A stretch of 64,000 nucleotides of DNA from Pseudomonas sp. PDM04. GTDB lineage: Bacteria > Pseudomonadota > Gammaproteobacteria > Pseudomonadales > Pseudomonadaceae. Of the stretch, positions 28,872 to 36,865 are shown piece by piece (positions within the stretch are counted from its first letter, which is position 1; each line of letters opens with the position of its first letter). The notes under the pieces were generated by a model. That model was not told where the DNA came from. It ran no database searches and was given only the letters and a program-made list of their open reading frames with translations. The translations under genes and the position numbers were made by a program. The DNA is taken from assembly GCF_014851765.1 (NCBI RefSeq), contig NZ_JACVAI010000003.1:744001-808000 (forward strand), read 5' to 3'.

Positions 28872-29279
28872 ATGTTGTTACGTATCAAGGCGCGGGCGGG
28901 GTACTGGCTGGCCCGTCGGCTTTTCCACTGGACATGGGCCGTGCGCCAGCCGAAGGTGTGGGGCTGGATGGAAAGCCAGTTCTCGCGCATGGCCAACCTG
29001 GGCGATGTCGGCGCGCAGAGCTTCTACGGCCACATTCTGACCTTCCGGGGTGTGGGCATCGGCGCCCGTGAAGAAGGCGTGCGCTTGCTGCGCCTGGCGG
29101 CGCTGGCGGGCGATGGCAAGGCGGCGTATCAAGTCGGCGTGATCAGCCTGGCCGGAAGTGCGAGCAAAGCACCGGACCCGGTGGAAGCCGCCCGGTTCTG
29201 GAACCTGGCAGTGAAAGCGGGGCACCCGTTGGCCGAGATCAAGCTGGCGCAATTGGCCGATCGCGACACCGCCCGGTAA
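28872..29279 (+). CDS. Sel1-repeat protein
   Basis: A 135-residue protein with one to two Sel1-like (TPR-related) repeats at about 55-125: GVRLLRLAALAGDGKAAYQVGVI and DPVEAARFWNLAVKAGHPLAEIKLAQL. The N-terminus (about 1-40) is basic and aromatic. Such proteins are protein-protein adaptors. It starts directly after the preceding stop and closes the XRE mini-operon ahead of the Rhs gene. Confidence 0.75.
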   Translation: MLLRIKARAGYWLARRLFHWTWAVRQPKVWGWMESQFSRMANLGDVGAQSFYGHILTFRGVGIGAREEGVRLLRLAALAGDGKAAYQVGVISLAGSASKAPDPVEAARFWNLAVKAGHPLAEIKLAQLADRDTAR

Positions 29280-29301
29280 CCCCTTTGATAGACACCCACT
29301 G

Positions 29302-29341
29302 ACGTGGCGACAGGGCAACCTGGCGCCACGTTGGCGTTTTT
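29302..29341 (+). terminator. Terminator after the XRE operon
   Basis: ACGTGGCG and CGCCACGT form a perfect 8-bp stem around a 14-base loop, followed after five bases by a T5 run. It separates the XRE operon from the Rhs transcript. Confidence 0.65.
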
Positions 29342-29368
29342 GTCTGCTTGATTCTGAAAAGCGCTAAT

Positions 29369-29383
29369 TAGGGATTTACCCTA
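29369..29383. promoter_or_regulatory. Palindrome TAGGG-N5-CCCTA before the Rhs locus
   Basis: TAGGGATTTACCCTA, same arms and spacing as the site at 28056-28070. It lies about 85 bases before the leader ORF at 29466. Confidence 0.5.
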
Positions 29384-29465
29384 CATCCACCTCTTACTTT
29401 CCTGACTTCTTTCTCTTTTGAACCTCCGCATTGTCTCGCGTGCTCATTTTCGCGAGGGATTGCCC

Positions 29466-29513
29466 ATGATCGACCGGTTTTCTGACTTCACTGCTCACGT
29501 AGCGGTGCGCTGA
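29466..29513 (+). CDS. 15-residue leader ORF overlapping the Rhs start
   Basis: ATG at 29466 with GAGG 8 bases upstream encodes MIDRFSDFTAHVAVR and stops at a TGA whose last base is the first base of the Rhs ATG (TGATG). The Rhs ATG has no good ribosome site of its own, so coupled re-initiation from this leader is plausible. It could also be the stump of a lost upstream gene. Confidence 0.45.
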   Translation: MIDRFSDFTAHVAVR

Positions 29514-32500
29514 TGGCGCACATTGCTCGCATCGAGCAGGAGCTCGACGGTTTCGCCGACACACTCAGCCTTTATCGCCAGCAATTGCAGGGTTTTTTAA
29601 CCCGCACGGCAGACGAGGTCAGCCGCGCAACGGACATGCCATCGCTCCTGGGCATGGAGCGGCAGATCAAGCTGGGCAATACCACCACGTCGGTCAGCAG
29701 TGGCGATAACGACTTTTTCTCCAGCGTGGCGCAATGCCCGCGCAACGGGTTGCTGCAGATCGAAAGCCGGTTCGAATCGGTTCATGACATTCCATTGGGG
29801 AACCTTCAGGTCGATGTGATCGCGGTCGAGGGGGGGCAAAAGACCCCGCTCACCCTTGATCGGCATGGCAGGGGAACGTTCAAGGGCATGGCCGGCCAGT
29901 TCTACCGTGTGCATGTCCACAGCGAGGTGACGCCGGACCAGATTGATCAACTGTTCGCTTCCTACAAGGGCCTCACCGGGCAGCTGGAAAGCTGGCTGCG
30001 CGGCCAGTGGCAAGGTTTCAAGCCGCAGTGGTCGCCGCCATCGGCATCCGCGTCGATGACGGCTGTGGGTAACGGCCTGCTCGCCGGCAGTTGGGCGGCG
30101 ATTCAGGCGGTCTGGGATGGAATTGGCGAAGTTTCCGAGATTCTGAAAGACCCGCTGGCCTTCGCCGAAAAACTCGGTGAAAGCGCCGGGGAGCTGGCCG
30201 GGCTCGCCAAAAGCGCGCCCGAGCAGATGGAAAAAGCCATGCTGCTGGCCAGTGACGAGGCCGCCCTGTGTTTGCTGATGCGCACCGCCACCTTGTGGCT
30301 GGAGATGCTGCCCCCGGCGCGACTGGCCGGGGCATCGGCCGAGGCCATTGCCAAGGTTGTCGTCGGGTTGGTCATCGACCTGTTGATCGGCTTGGTGTTG
30401 AGTGTGGTCGGGGTGGGCGTTGCCTGGTTGACCGCGCGCCTGGCCAGGTACGGCGTGCAGCTGTTCAACGCCGCCATGGCTTTCGTGAAGTCGATGGTCG
30501 CGATCGTCGACACCTTCATGGGCTACGTCGGTCGTTATAAACCGGTCGCTGCGAGAGGCGCGACGGCAGGGGTGAAAAACGGCGGGGTGCAGTTGCGCTG
30601 GGACGCCAGGCGCAACACCACGCTCAAACAGAACGAACACCACGACGACGTTGCGAAGCAGGCCACCAACCCCAATGGTGACAGCGCCGATACCGTCGAC
30701 AGGACCGCCACCCACCAATGCCCGGTGTCGATGGTCACTGGCGAAGAGCTGCTGACCCTCACCGACGGCGCGCTGGATGGCATCCTGCGGTTCGAATTCA
30801 TCCGACTTTATCGCACCAGTGCGGTTGAGATCGATAGCGGCCTCGGCCACGGTTGGAGTCACAGCCTGGCCCATCGACTGCAGATCGAAGGCGCCGGCGT
30901 TCTTTGGATCGACCATGAAAATCGCCGGACTGCCTTTGCGCTGCCCACGATCGAACGTCCGGCGATCCACAACAGCCTGTCGCGTGCGGCCATTTACCTG
31001 GGCGATGAGCCTGAAGAACTGATTCTCGCCCAAGCCGGCGATGAAGTGCGTTTCTATCACTTCATCAACGGCCAGTTGACCGCCATCAGCGACGGTTACG
31101 GTAATCGCCTGCGAATCACCCGTGACCCCCAGGGGCGCCTCAAACGCCTCGACAATGGCGCCGGGCGGGCCCTGCAGCTGCGTCATGACCGCCGCCATCT
31201 GGTGGCGGTCGACTACCAGCGGTTTGTCCCGGCGGACACGTTGGAGCAGTCCTGGGTGACCGAGCAGACACTGGTCAGCTATCGCTACAACGAACGGGGA
31301 CAACTGATCGAGGCCAGCAACGCGGCCGGTGAAAGCGAACGCTACGACTACGATGACCAGCACGTCATCCTCCAGCGGCAACTGGCCGGTGGTGCGAGTT
31401 TCTACTGGGAATGGGAAAGGGCCGGCAGGGCGGCGCGATGCATCCGGCATTGGGCATCGTTTACCCAGATGGACGCGCGTTATGTCTGGGATGACCCGGG
31501 CCTTGTCACTGTTCACAACCTCGATGGCCGCCAGGAAATTTACCAGCACGACGAGCGCGCGCGGCTGGTGCGCCAGGTCGGGCTCGACGGCGGCGAACAC
31601 CTCAAGGCTTATGACGACCAGGGCCGGTTGATCGCCGAACAGGATCCGCTGGGCGCCATCACCGAGTACCACTACGACGAAGTGGGACGGCTGGTGGCGT
31701 TGATCCCACCGCAGGATGAGCCGACTGCCTACGAGTACCGCAACGGTTTCCTGCATGCCCGTTCTCGCGGCAAGGCCGTGTGGCGCTATGAGCGCAACGC
31801 TCAGGGCGACATTACCGCCGCCACCGATCCTGATGGGCAGGTCACTCACTATTTCTACGATCAACAGGGGCAACTGCTGTCGATCCGCTACCCGGACAAC
31901 AGCCGGCATGTCTTCGTCAGCAATGCCCTGGGCCAGTTTGTCGAAGAAACCTTGCCGGACGGGGGACATCGACAGTTTTCCTACGATGCGCTGGGGCGGC
32001 AGATTACCCGTCAGGACGAAAACGGCAACGTCACCCGGTACGCGTGGGACGCCGTTGGACGACTGGTCCAGACGACGCTGCCGACAGGCGCCACCCGTAC
32101 CTTGCGCTACAACGCCTACGGGAAACTCACCACCGAGTGCAATGAGCTTGGCCACGTCACGCGCTACGAGTACTTCGAAGACTTGCACCTGGTCAGCCGG
32201 CGGATCAATCCCGACGGCTCCCAACGACGGTATCGCTACGACAACGCGCAGCTGTTACTCACGGAAATCGAAAACGAATCCGGCGAAAAATACCGGCTGG
32301 CCTACACGCCCGGTGGTCTGATCCGCGAGGAGCAGGGGTTCGATGGGCAACGTACGGCCTATGCCTACGACCTCAATGGGCATCTGCTGGAGAAAACCGA
32401 ATTCGGCAAGGACGGCTCGCAGCAGGTCACGGCCTATGAGCGTGATTCGGCGGGGCGGCTGTTGCTCAAGACGCTGCCCGATGACTGCAAGGTCGAGTAC

Positions 32501-34180
32501 CGCTACGACAGCCTGGGGCGGCTGATCTGCGTCAACGATGGCCACGACCATCCGCTGGAGTTCGAGTACGACCTGCAGGACCGGTTGATCGCCGAGCATC
32601 AGGGCTGGGGCACCTTGCGTTATGGCTACGATGCCTGTGGCCAGCTCAACCGCCTGCGCCTGCCGGACGGCAGCCAGCTGGATTACCACCACGAAAAGGG
32701 CGGCACCCTGAGCGCCATCGACCTCAACGGCGCACGCCTCACCACCCACCAGTTTGCCTTTGGCCGCGAGCTGCAACGGCAACAGGGTCAACTCACCAGC
32801 CACTACCACCACGACGAGCAGGGCCGCCTGCAAGTACACGCGATCAACCGGCAAAACCGAGCGCTGTACATGCGCCACTACAGCTATGCGGTCAACGGCA
32901 ATCTCGCCACCCTCGCCGACAGCCGCCACGGCCAGCGCAGCTACTACTACGATGCCCTCAACCGCCTGACCCGCGTACGCCACACCCGCGACGATCCCGC
33001 CGAGAGCTTCGCCCATGACCCGGCCGGCAACCTGCTGATGCAGGACCGCCCGGGCGTGGCAAAAGTCGCCGGCAATCGCCTGCTGATGCAGGGTGACCGG
33101 CATTACGACTACGACGCCTTCGGCAACCTCATCCGCGAACGTCGCGGCACCGGGCAAACACTCGTCACCGAATACCGCTACGACTGTCAGCACCGCCTGA
33201 TTGGCGTCACCTCACCCGATGGCCGCGTCGCCAGCTACCGCTACGACGCCTTCGGCCGCCGCATTGCCAAAACCGTCGACGGCCACACCACCGAGTTCTT
33301 CTGGCAGGGCGACCACCTCGTTGCCGAAAGCAGTCGCGCCCACTACCGCAGCTACCTCTACGAACCCGACACTTTCCGCCCCCTGGCCCTGCTCGACGGC
33401 AAAGGCCCAAGCCAGGCCTGCCCGTTCTACTACCAACTCGACCACCTCGGCACACCGCAGGAACTGACCGACTACAGCGGCGAAATCGTCTGGTCAGCGA
33501 AGTACAACGCCTACGGTAAAGTCACACAGCTGGCCCAAGGCGGTGGGGAGCACATCGAGCAACCCCTGCGGTTCCAGGGCCAATACTTCGACACCGAGAG
33601 CGGTCTGCACTACAACCGGCATCGCTACTATGATCCGGATACAGGCCGCTACCTCACGCCCGACCCGGTGAAATTGGCGGGGGGGCTGAACCAGTATCGG
33701 TATGCGCTGAACCCGACGGGGTGGGTTGATCCGTTGGGGTTGAGCGGGAGTTGTCCTGGGGCTGGGAGGCCTGGGTGTGGGGAGCCAGATTATACGTCTG
33801 GCGCTAGGGTTGATGAGGGAGAGCCAGATATCCCACAATCGAAATCACGCCCTCAAGATTTCGGTAGTGAAGAAAAGCTAGATATACATTACAAAAAACA
33901 CCGCGCCGAATTTGGCGCGGAGACTAAAGAAGAATACCTACAGATCGCTCGAGATGTTGTGAATCAAGGAACTCGCGTGGACTACAAATATCAAGGTGAA
34001 ATTCGAGCGGGATATCTAGAATTTATCGGAAATAATCGGCGGGGAGAGTCTAAGTTTGCATTTGTAGGTACAAATAGTAATAAGGAAATTACGACGTTAC
34101 ACACTAAAAGTGGTAAAGATTTTTGGAGAGCTATAAACGGAGACGCACGGGATAAGACTGTGAGACCTGTAAATGATTAA
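29513..34180 (+). CDS. Rhs polymorphic toxin with variable C-terminal nuclease-like tip
   Basis: A 1,555-residue Rhs protein. The N-terminal part (about 1-350) contains hydrophobic helices near 285-340 and no PAAR motif. A DUF6531-like start of the Rhs shell lies near 405 (HQCPVSMVTGEELL), and YD repeats fill about 430-1390. The core ends with YFDTESGLHYNRHRYYDPDTG, YLTPDPVKLAGGLNQY and the self-cleavage site DPLGLSG near 1412. The last 143 residues form the toxin, with HYKKH (His1459, His1463) and a final TTLHTKSGKDFW, suggestive of a BECR-type ribonuclease fold; this assignment is tentative. Toxin-tip DNA is visibly AT-rich from about 33,790. Delivery by a type VI system is expected, but none is in the window. 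Confidence 0.9.
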   Translation: MAHIARIEQELDGFADTLSLYRQQLQGFLTRTADEVSRATDMPSLLGMERQIKLGNTTTSVSSGDNDFFSSVAQCPRNGLLQIESRFESVHDIPLGNLQVDVIAVEGGQKTPLTLDRHGRGTFKGMAGQFYRVHVHSEVTPDQIDQLFASYKGLTGQLESWLRGQWQGFKPQWSPPSASASMTAVGNGLLAGSWAAIQAVWDGIGEVSEILKDPLAFAEKLGESAGELAGLAKSAPEQMEKAMLLASDEAALCLLMRTATLWLEMLPPARLAGASAEAIAKVVVGLVIDLLIGLVLSVVGVGVAWLTARLARYGVQLFNAAMAFVKSMVAIVDTFMGYVGRYKPVAARGATAGVKNGGVQLRWDARRNTTLKQNEHHDDVAKQATNPNGDSADTVDRTATHQCPVSMVTGEELLTLTDGALDGILRFEFIRLYRTSAVEIDSGLGHGWSHSLAHRLQIEGAGVLWIDHENRRTAFALPTIERPAIHNSLSRAAIYLGDEPEELILAQAGDEVRFYHFINGQLTAISDGYGNRLRITRDPQGRLKRLDNGAGRALQLRHDRRHLVAVDYQRFVPADTLEQSWVTEQTLVSYRYNERGQLIEASNAAGESERYDYDDQHVILQRQLAGGASFYWEWERAGRAARCIRHWASFTQMDARYVWDDPGLVTVHNLDGRQEIYQHDERARLVRQVGLDGGEHLKAYDDQGRLIAEQDPLGAITEYHYDEVGRLVALIPPQDEPTAYEYRNGFLHARSRGKAVWRYERNAQGDITAATDPDGQVTHYFYDQQGQLLSIRYPDNSRHVFVSNALGQFVEETLPDGGHRQFSYDALGRQITRQDENGNVTRYAWDAVGRLVQTTLPTGATRTLRYNAYGKLTTECNELGHVTRYEYFEDLHLVSRRINPDGSQRRYRYDNAQLLLTEIENESGEKYRLAYTPGGLIREEQGFDGQRTAYAYDLNGHLLEKTEFGKDGSQQVTAYERDSAGRLLLKTLPDDCKVEYRYDSLGRLICVNDGHDHPLEFEYDLQDRLIAEHQGWGTLRYGYDACGQLNRLRLPDGSQLDYHHEKGGTLSAIDLNGARLTTHQFAFGRELQRQQGQLTSHYHHDEQGRLQVHAINRQNRALYMRHYSYAVNGNLATLADSRHGQRSYYYDALNRLTRVRHTRDDPAESFAHDPAGNLLMQDRPGVAKVAGNRLLMQGDRHYDYDAFGNLIRERRGTGQTLVTEYRYDCQHRLIGVTSPDGRVASYRYDAFGRRIAKTVDGHTTEFFWQGDHLVAESSRAHYRSYLYEPDTFRPLALLDGKGPSQACPFYYQLDHLGTPQELTDYSGEIVWSAKYNAYGKVTQLAQGGGEHIEQPLRFQGQYFDTESGLHYNRHRYYDPDTGRYLTPDPVKLAGGLNQYRYALNPTGWVDPLGLSGSCPGAGRPGCGEPDYTSGARVDEGEPDIPQSKSRPQDFGSEEKLDIHYKKHRAEFGAETKEEYLQIARDVVNQGTRVDYKYQGEIRAGYLEFIGNNRRGESKFAFVGTNSNKEITTLHTKSGKDFWRAINGDARDKTVRPVND

Positions 34181-34550
34181 AAAATACGACGCATTAGTTC
34201 TCGAAATCGACGAAATTGTTGAGGAGGAGGTTGTGTTGCTCGTCGGAGGCACCGCGATCAAGTGCTTCACGAGCTATTGTCCCTATTTTATTGAAGTTGG
34301 AAAGCACTATACGGTGGAGTTCAATCTGATCTTGTCTGAGCCCGATTGCGTAATGCTGGCAAAGGATGGGGAGAGAAAAGTGGATAGCTCCCAAAATGGG
34401 TTCTCTTGTGTGGTTCATGGTTATTTGGATGGCCCGATTCTTCGATCGGTCATTGACTTTATAGATCTGGAAATTCATTACCAATATCCTGCCTTGAATC
34501 AAAAATACATAGAAATCAACGTCGATAGAATCGATGTGTCGTTTGTATAG
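34173..34550 (+). CDS. Putative cognate immunity protein of the Rhs toxin
   Basis: A 125-residue acidic, beta-rich small protein with no recognised domain. It overlaps the Rhs stop by 8 bases and shares the same AT-rich composition as the toxin tip, the standard arrangement for immunity genes transferred together with their toxin. No signal peptide, so cytoplasmic neutralisation of the toxin domain is expected. Identification rests on position and composition, not on family homology. Confidence 0.75.
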   Translation: MIKKYDALVLEIDEIVEEEVVLLVGGTAIKCFTSYCPYFIEVGKHYTVEFNLILSEPDCVMLAKDGERKVDSSQNGFSCVVHGYLDGPILRSVIDFIDLEIHYQYPALNQKYIEINVDRIDVSFV

Positions 34551-34960
34551 GAACGGCGAAGTGCCTGGGTAAGTTCTTCGAGCTTTCCCTCAGGTGTAGC
34601 GATTTCCATGAACTGGTGCAAACGGGTCGTATCGGTAGTCGAGCGAGCTTGCTCGCGATGGTCGTTAACGATGACGCGGGGGCTGGATACCCGTGTTGTC
34701 CGGGCGTTTTTCGCGAGCAAGCTCGCTCCTATAGTTTGTGGTATGCGCGGTTCTTTGTAGGAGCGAGCTTGCTCGCGAAGGTCGTTAACGATGACGCTGA
34801 TGCCTGAATGCCTGAATGCCTGAATGCCTGAATGCCTGAATGCCTGAATGCCTGAATGCCTGAATGCCTGAATGCCTGAATGCCTGAATGCCTGGATGCC
34901 CGCGTTCTCCGGACGTTTTTCGCGAGCGGGTTCGCTCCCACAAGTGTGGTGTGGGAGCGG
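34551..34960. repeat. REP cluster and octanucleotide minisatellite (410-base gap)
   Basis: No gene is seen here. It contains REP palindromes GAGCGAGCTTGCTCGCGA (34641-34658), its inverse (34711-34730), another direct copy (34756-34778) and a pair at 34919-34960. A phrase GTCGTTAACGATGACGC recurs after two of them. Between them lies the TGCCTGAA tandem array listed separately. Confidence 0.85.
34801..34896. repeat. Tandem array of the octamer TGCCTGAA
   Basis: Eleven perfect consecutive copies (34801-34888) plus a twelfth with one change (TGCCTGGA). There are no spacers, so it is a simple VNTR. Confidence 0.97.
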
Positions 34961-36736
34961 TCAGCATTGCACTTCAGGCTCTGCCGTCGCCAGGCTATCG
35001 ATCACGTGCACGCTGTACCCCGGTATGTTCTTCGCGTGGTGCTTGGCCTGGGACGCCATTTCCGCCAATTGGCTCGCGTCGAGGTGGGCGCAGGCTTGCG
35101 CATGCAAATGCACCACACCGATCGACAGCGACAGCAGCGCGAACTCCTGGCGCACGCCCTGACGGTTGGGGGCGATGAAGCAGCCGGCTTCCAGGTGTTC
35201 GGCGCGGTAGAAGCGTCGGCACTGGCTCTGGAAGTCGTCCAGCAACTGGTTCAGGCGTTTGCGCCAGTCGTCCGGCCCGAGCACCAGCAGGAAGTCGTCG
35301 CCGCCGATATGGCCGACGAAGTCACGGGAGGGGTCGACGCGATCGTTCAGGCATTGCGCCAGGCACAGCAGGACCTCGTCGCCACGACCGTAGCCGTAGA
35401 TGTCGTTGAAGGGTTTGAAGCTGTCGATGTCGACGTAGCAGATGATCGACTCCCGTTGCTGTTGCAGCAATCGCGTCAGGCATTGCTGGATCGGCACATT
35501 GCCCGGCAGCAGGGTCAGCGGGTTGGCGTAGCGGGCTTGCTGGATCTTCAGTTCGGTAATCAGCTTCAGCACATCGATGACCCGGCCCAAACCCAGATAG
35601 CCACCGTTCAAGGTAATGATGAAGTCCTCTTCGATGCGTTGCCGGGCGCGGCTGGTGATCAGGCGGCTGACTTGTTGCAGCGACTGGCTCATTTCCACGG
35701 CGAGGAAATCGTCACTCATCAGCCGGCTGATGGGTTTGCGGGCGAACAGGTCGGTGGCGAACGGCTTGAGCAGGGCGTCCGACAGCGAATGCCGGTGTAC
35801 GATGCCGCAAGGACGTCCGTGTTCGTCGAGCACCGCCAGCGAGTTCAGGTTGGCCTGGCGTCGGAAGGCTTCCAGCACCGTTGCCGTCGGTGTATCCCGG
35901 GCGACCGCGGGCTGATCGTTGAGCAAGGCGCTGAGGTCGCTGCCCTCGTCGTTCAACGCCACGGCGGCGCTATCCTGTTTGGGCATCAGGTTTCGCGCAT
36001 CCCTCGGCGGATGTTCCTGTGGCCGGCAGAGCAGATAACCCTGGACCAGGTCGACGCCCATGTCGGTCAGCACCGCGAGCTCTTCCGGCAACTCGATCCC
36101 CTCGGCAATCACCCGGGCCCGGGAGGCCTTGGCGATTTGCATGATCGAGCCGACAAACTCACGCTTGAGCGCGTCCTGATGGATGCCGTCGATGAAGTGC
36201 CGGTCGATCTTCACATAGTCGGGTCGCAACTCGGACCACAGACGCAGGCTTGAATAGCCGGCCCCCAGATCATCCAGCGCAATGGAGAACCCCATCGCCC
36301 GGTAGTGATTGAGTGCATTTTGCAGCAGTTGAAAGTCGTCAATCGGCGTCTGTTCGGTCAGCTCGATGACCACCTGGCTGGGCGGAATACCGAAATCCTT
36401 CAGCAGTTGCAGGGTCCGGCCCGGTTGGTGGGCGGCTTCGAGCAGGGATTCCGGCGACACGTTGAGGAACAGTTTGCCGGGCAGTTGCTGTTCGTGAAAG
36501 CGTCGGCAAGCGCTCTCGCGGCAAGCGATTTCCAGTTCGTTCAAGCGACCGGCCTGACGGGCGACGGCGAACAGGGCGATGGGCGAGTGCAGCGGGCTGT
36601 TGGAAGGGCCGCGACTGAGGGCTTCAAAGCCCACAATTCGCCGTTCGGAAAGCGAAATGATGGGCTGGAACAGGCTGTGTAAACCGCTTTGAGTCAGGAT
36701 TGAACTCAACGCACTCAGCTGTTCGGTCGTGGTCAT
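34961..36736 (-). CDS. c-di-GMP protein EAL-CBS-CBS-GGDEF
   Basis: A 591-residue soluble protein: EAL domain about 10-240 with FEALSR (Glu38), NVSPES, ELTEQ, DDLGAG (155-160) and AEGIE, all compatible with active phosphodiesterase. Two CBS modules lie at about 275-395, possible nucleotide sensors. The GGDEF domain (about 400-575) has motif GGDDF (478-482), a variant compatible with GTP binding. It corresponds to PA3258 of PAO1, which also neighbours prc. GAGATC precedes the ATG. It is downstream of prc on the same strand but separated by a terminator. Confidence 0.9.
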   Translation of the reverse strand: MTTTEQLSALSSILTQSGLHSLFQPIISLSERRIVGFEALSRGPSNSPLHSPIALFAVARQAGRLNELEIACRESACRRFHEQQLPGKLFLNVSPESLLEAAHQPGRTLQLLKDFGIPPSQVVIELTEQTPIDDFQLLQNALNHYRAMGFSIALDDLGAGYSSLRLWSELRPDYVKIDRHFIDGIHQDALKREFVGSIMQIAKASRARVIAEGIELPEELAVLTDMGVDLVQGYLLCRPQEHPPRDARNLMPKQDSAAVALNDEGSDLSALLNDQPAVARDTPTATVLEAFRRQANLNSLAVLDEHGRPCGIVHRHSLSDALLKPFATDLFARKPISRLMSDDFLAVEMSQSLQQVSRLITSRARQRIEEDFIITLNGGYLGLGRVIDVLKLITELKIQQARYANPLTLLPGNVPIQQCLTRLLQQQRESIICYVDIDSFKPFNDIYGYGRGDEVLLCLAQCLNDRVDPSRDFVGHIGGDDFLLVLGPDDWRKRLNQLLDDFQSQCRRFYRAEHLEAGCFIAPNRQGVRQEFALLSLSIGVVHLHAQACAHLDASQLAEMASQAKHHAKNIPGYSVHVIDSLATAEPEVQC

Positions 36737-36750
36737 GGCGATCTCGGGCT

Positions 36751-36796
36751 AAAAAAAAGGACCGGGAGCGCTCTTGTTCAAGAGAAGTCCCAGTCC
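36751..36796 (-). terminator. Terminator of prc
   Basis: On the minus strand, AGGACTGGGA...TCCCGGTCCT with an inner CTCTT/AAGAG stem is followed by eight T residues, 70 bases past the prc stop. Confidence 0.8.
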
Positions 36797-36865
36797 TGTA
36801 TTTCACGACAGATTGATGACTGTTTGATGACGCCTCGAGGGCGTCAGCATTAAAAAGCCATCATC

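Noticed and set aside
29597..32224. Open frame of about 875 codons antisense to the Rhs gene
   Set aside because: It is a mirror of the YD-repeat codon pattern in high-GC DNA; no domain, no ribosome site, and the sense frame is unmistakable.
34801..34896. Possible CRISPR array
   Set aside because: The repeats are 8 bp, directly abutting, with no spacers and no cas genes.
34729..34967. Minus-strand frames encoding tandem FRHSGIQA repeats
   Set aside because: They arise from translating the 8-bp minisatellite, which is open in several frames; no start site and no conservation expected.
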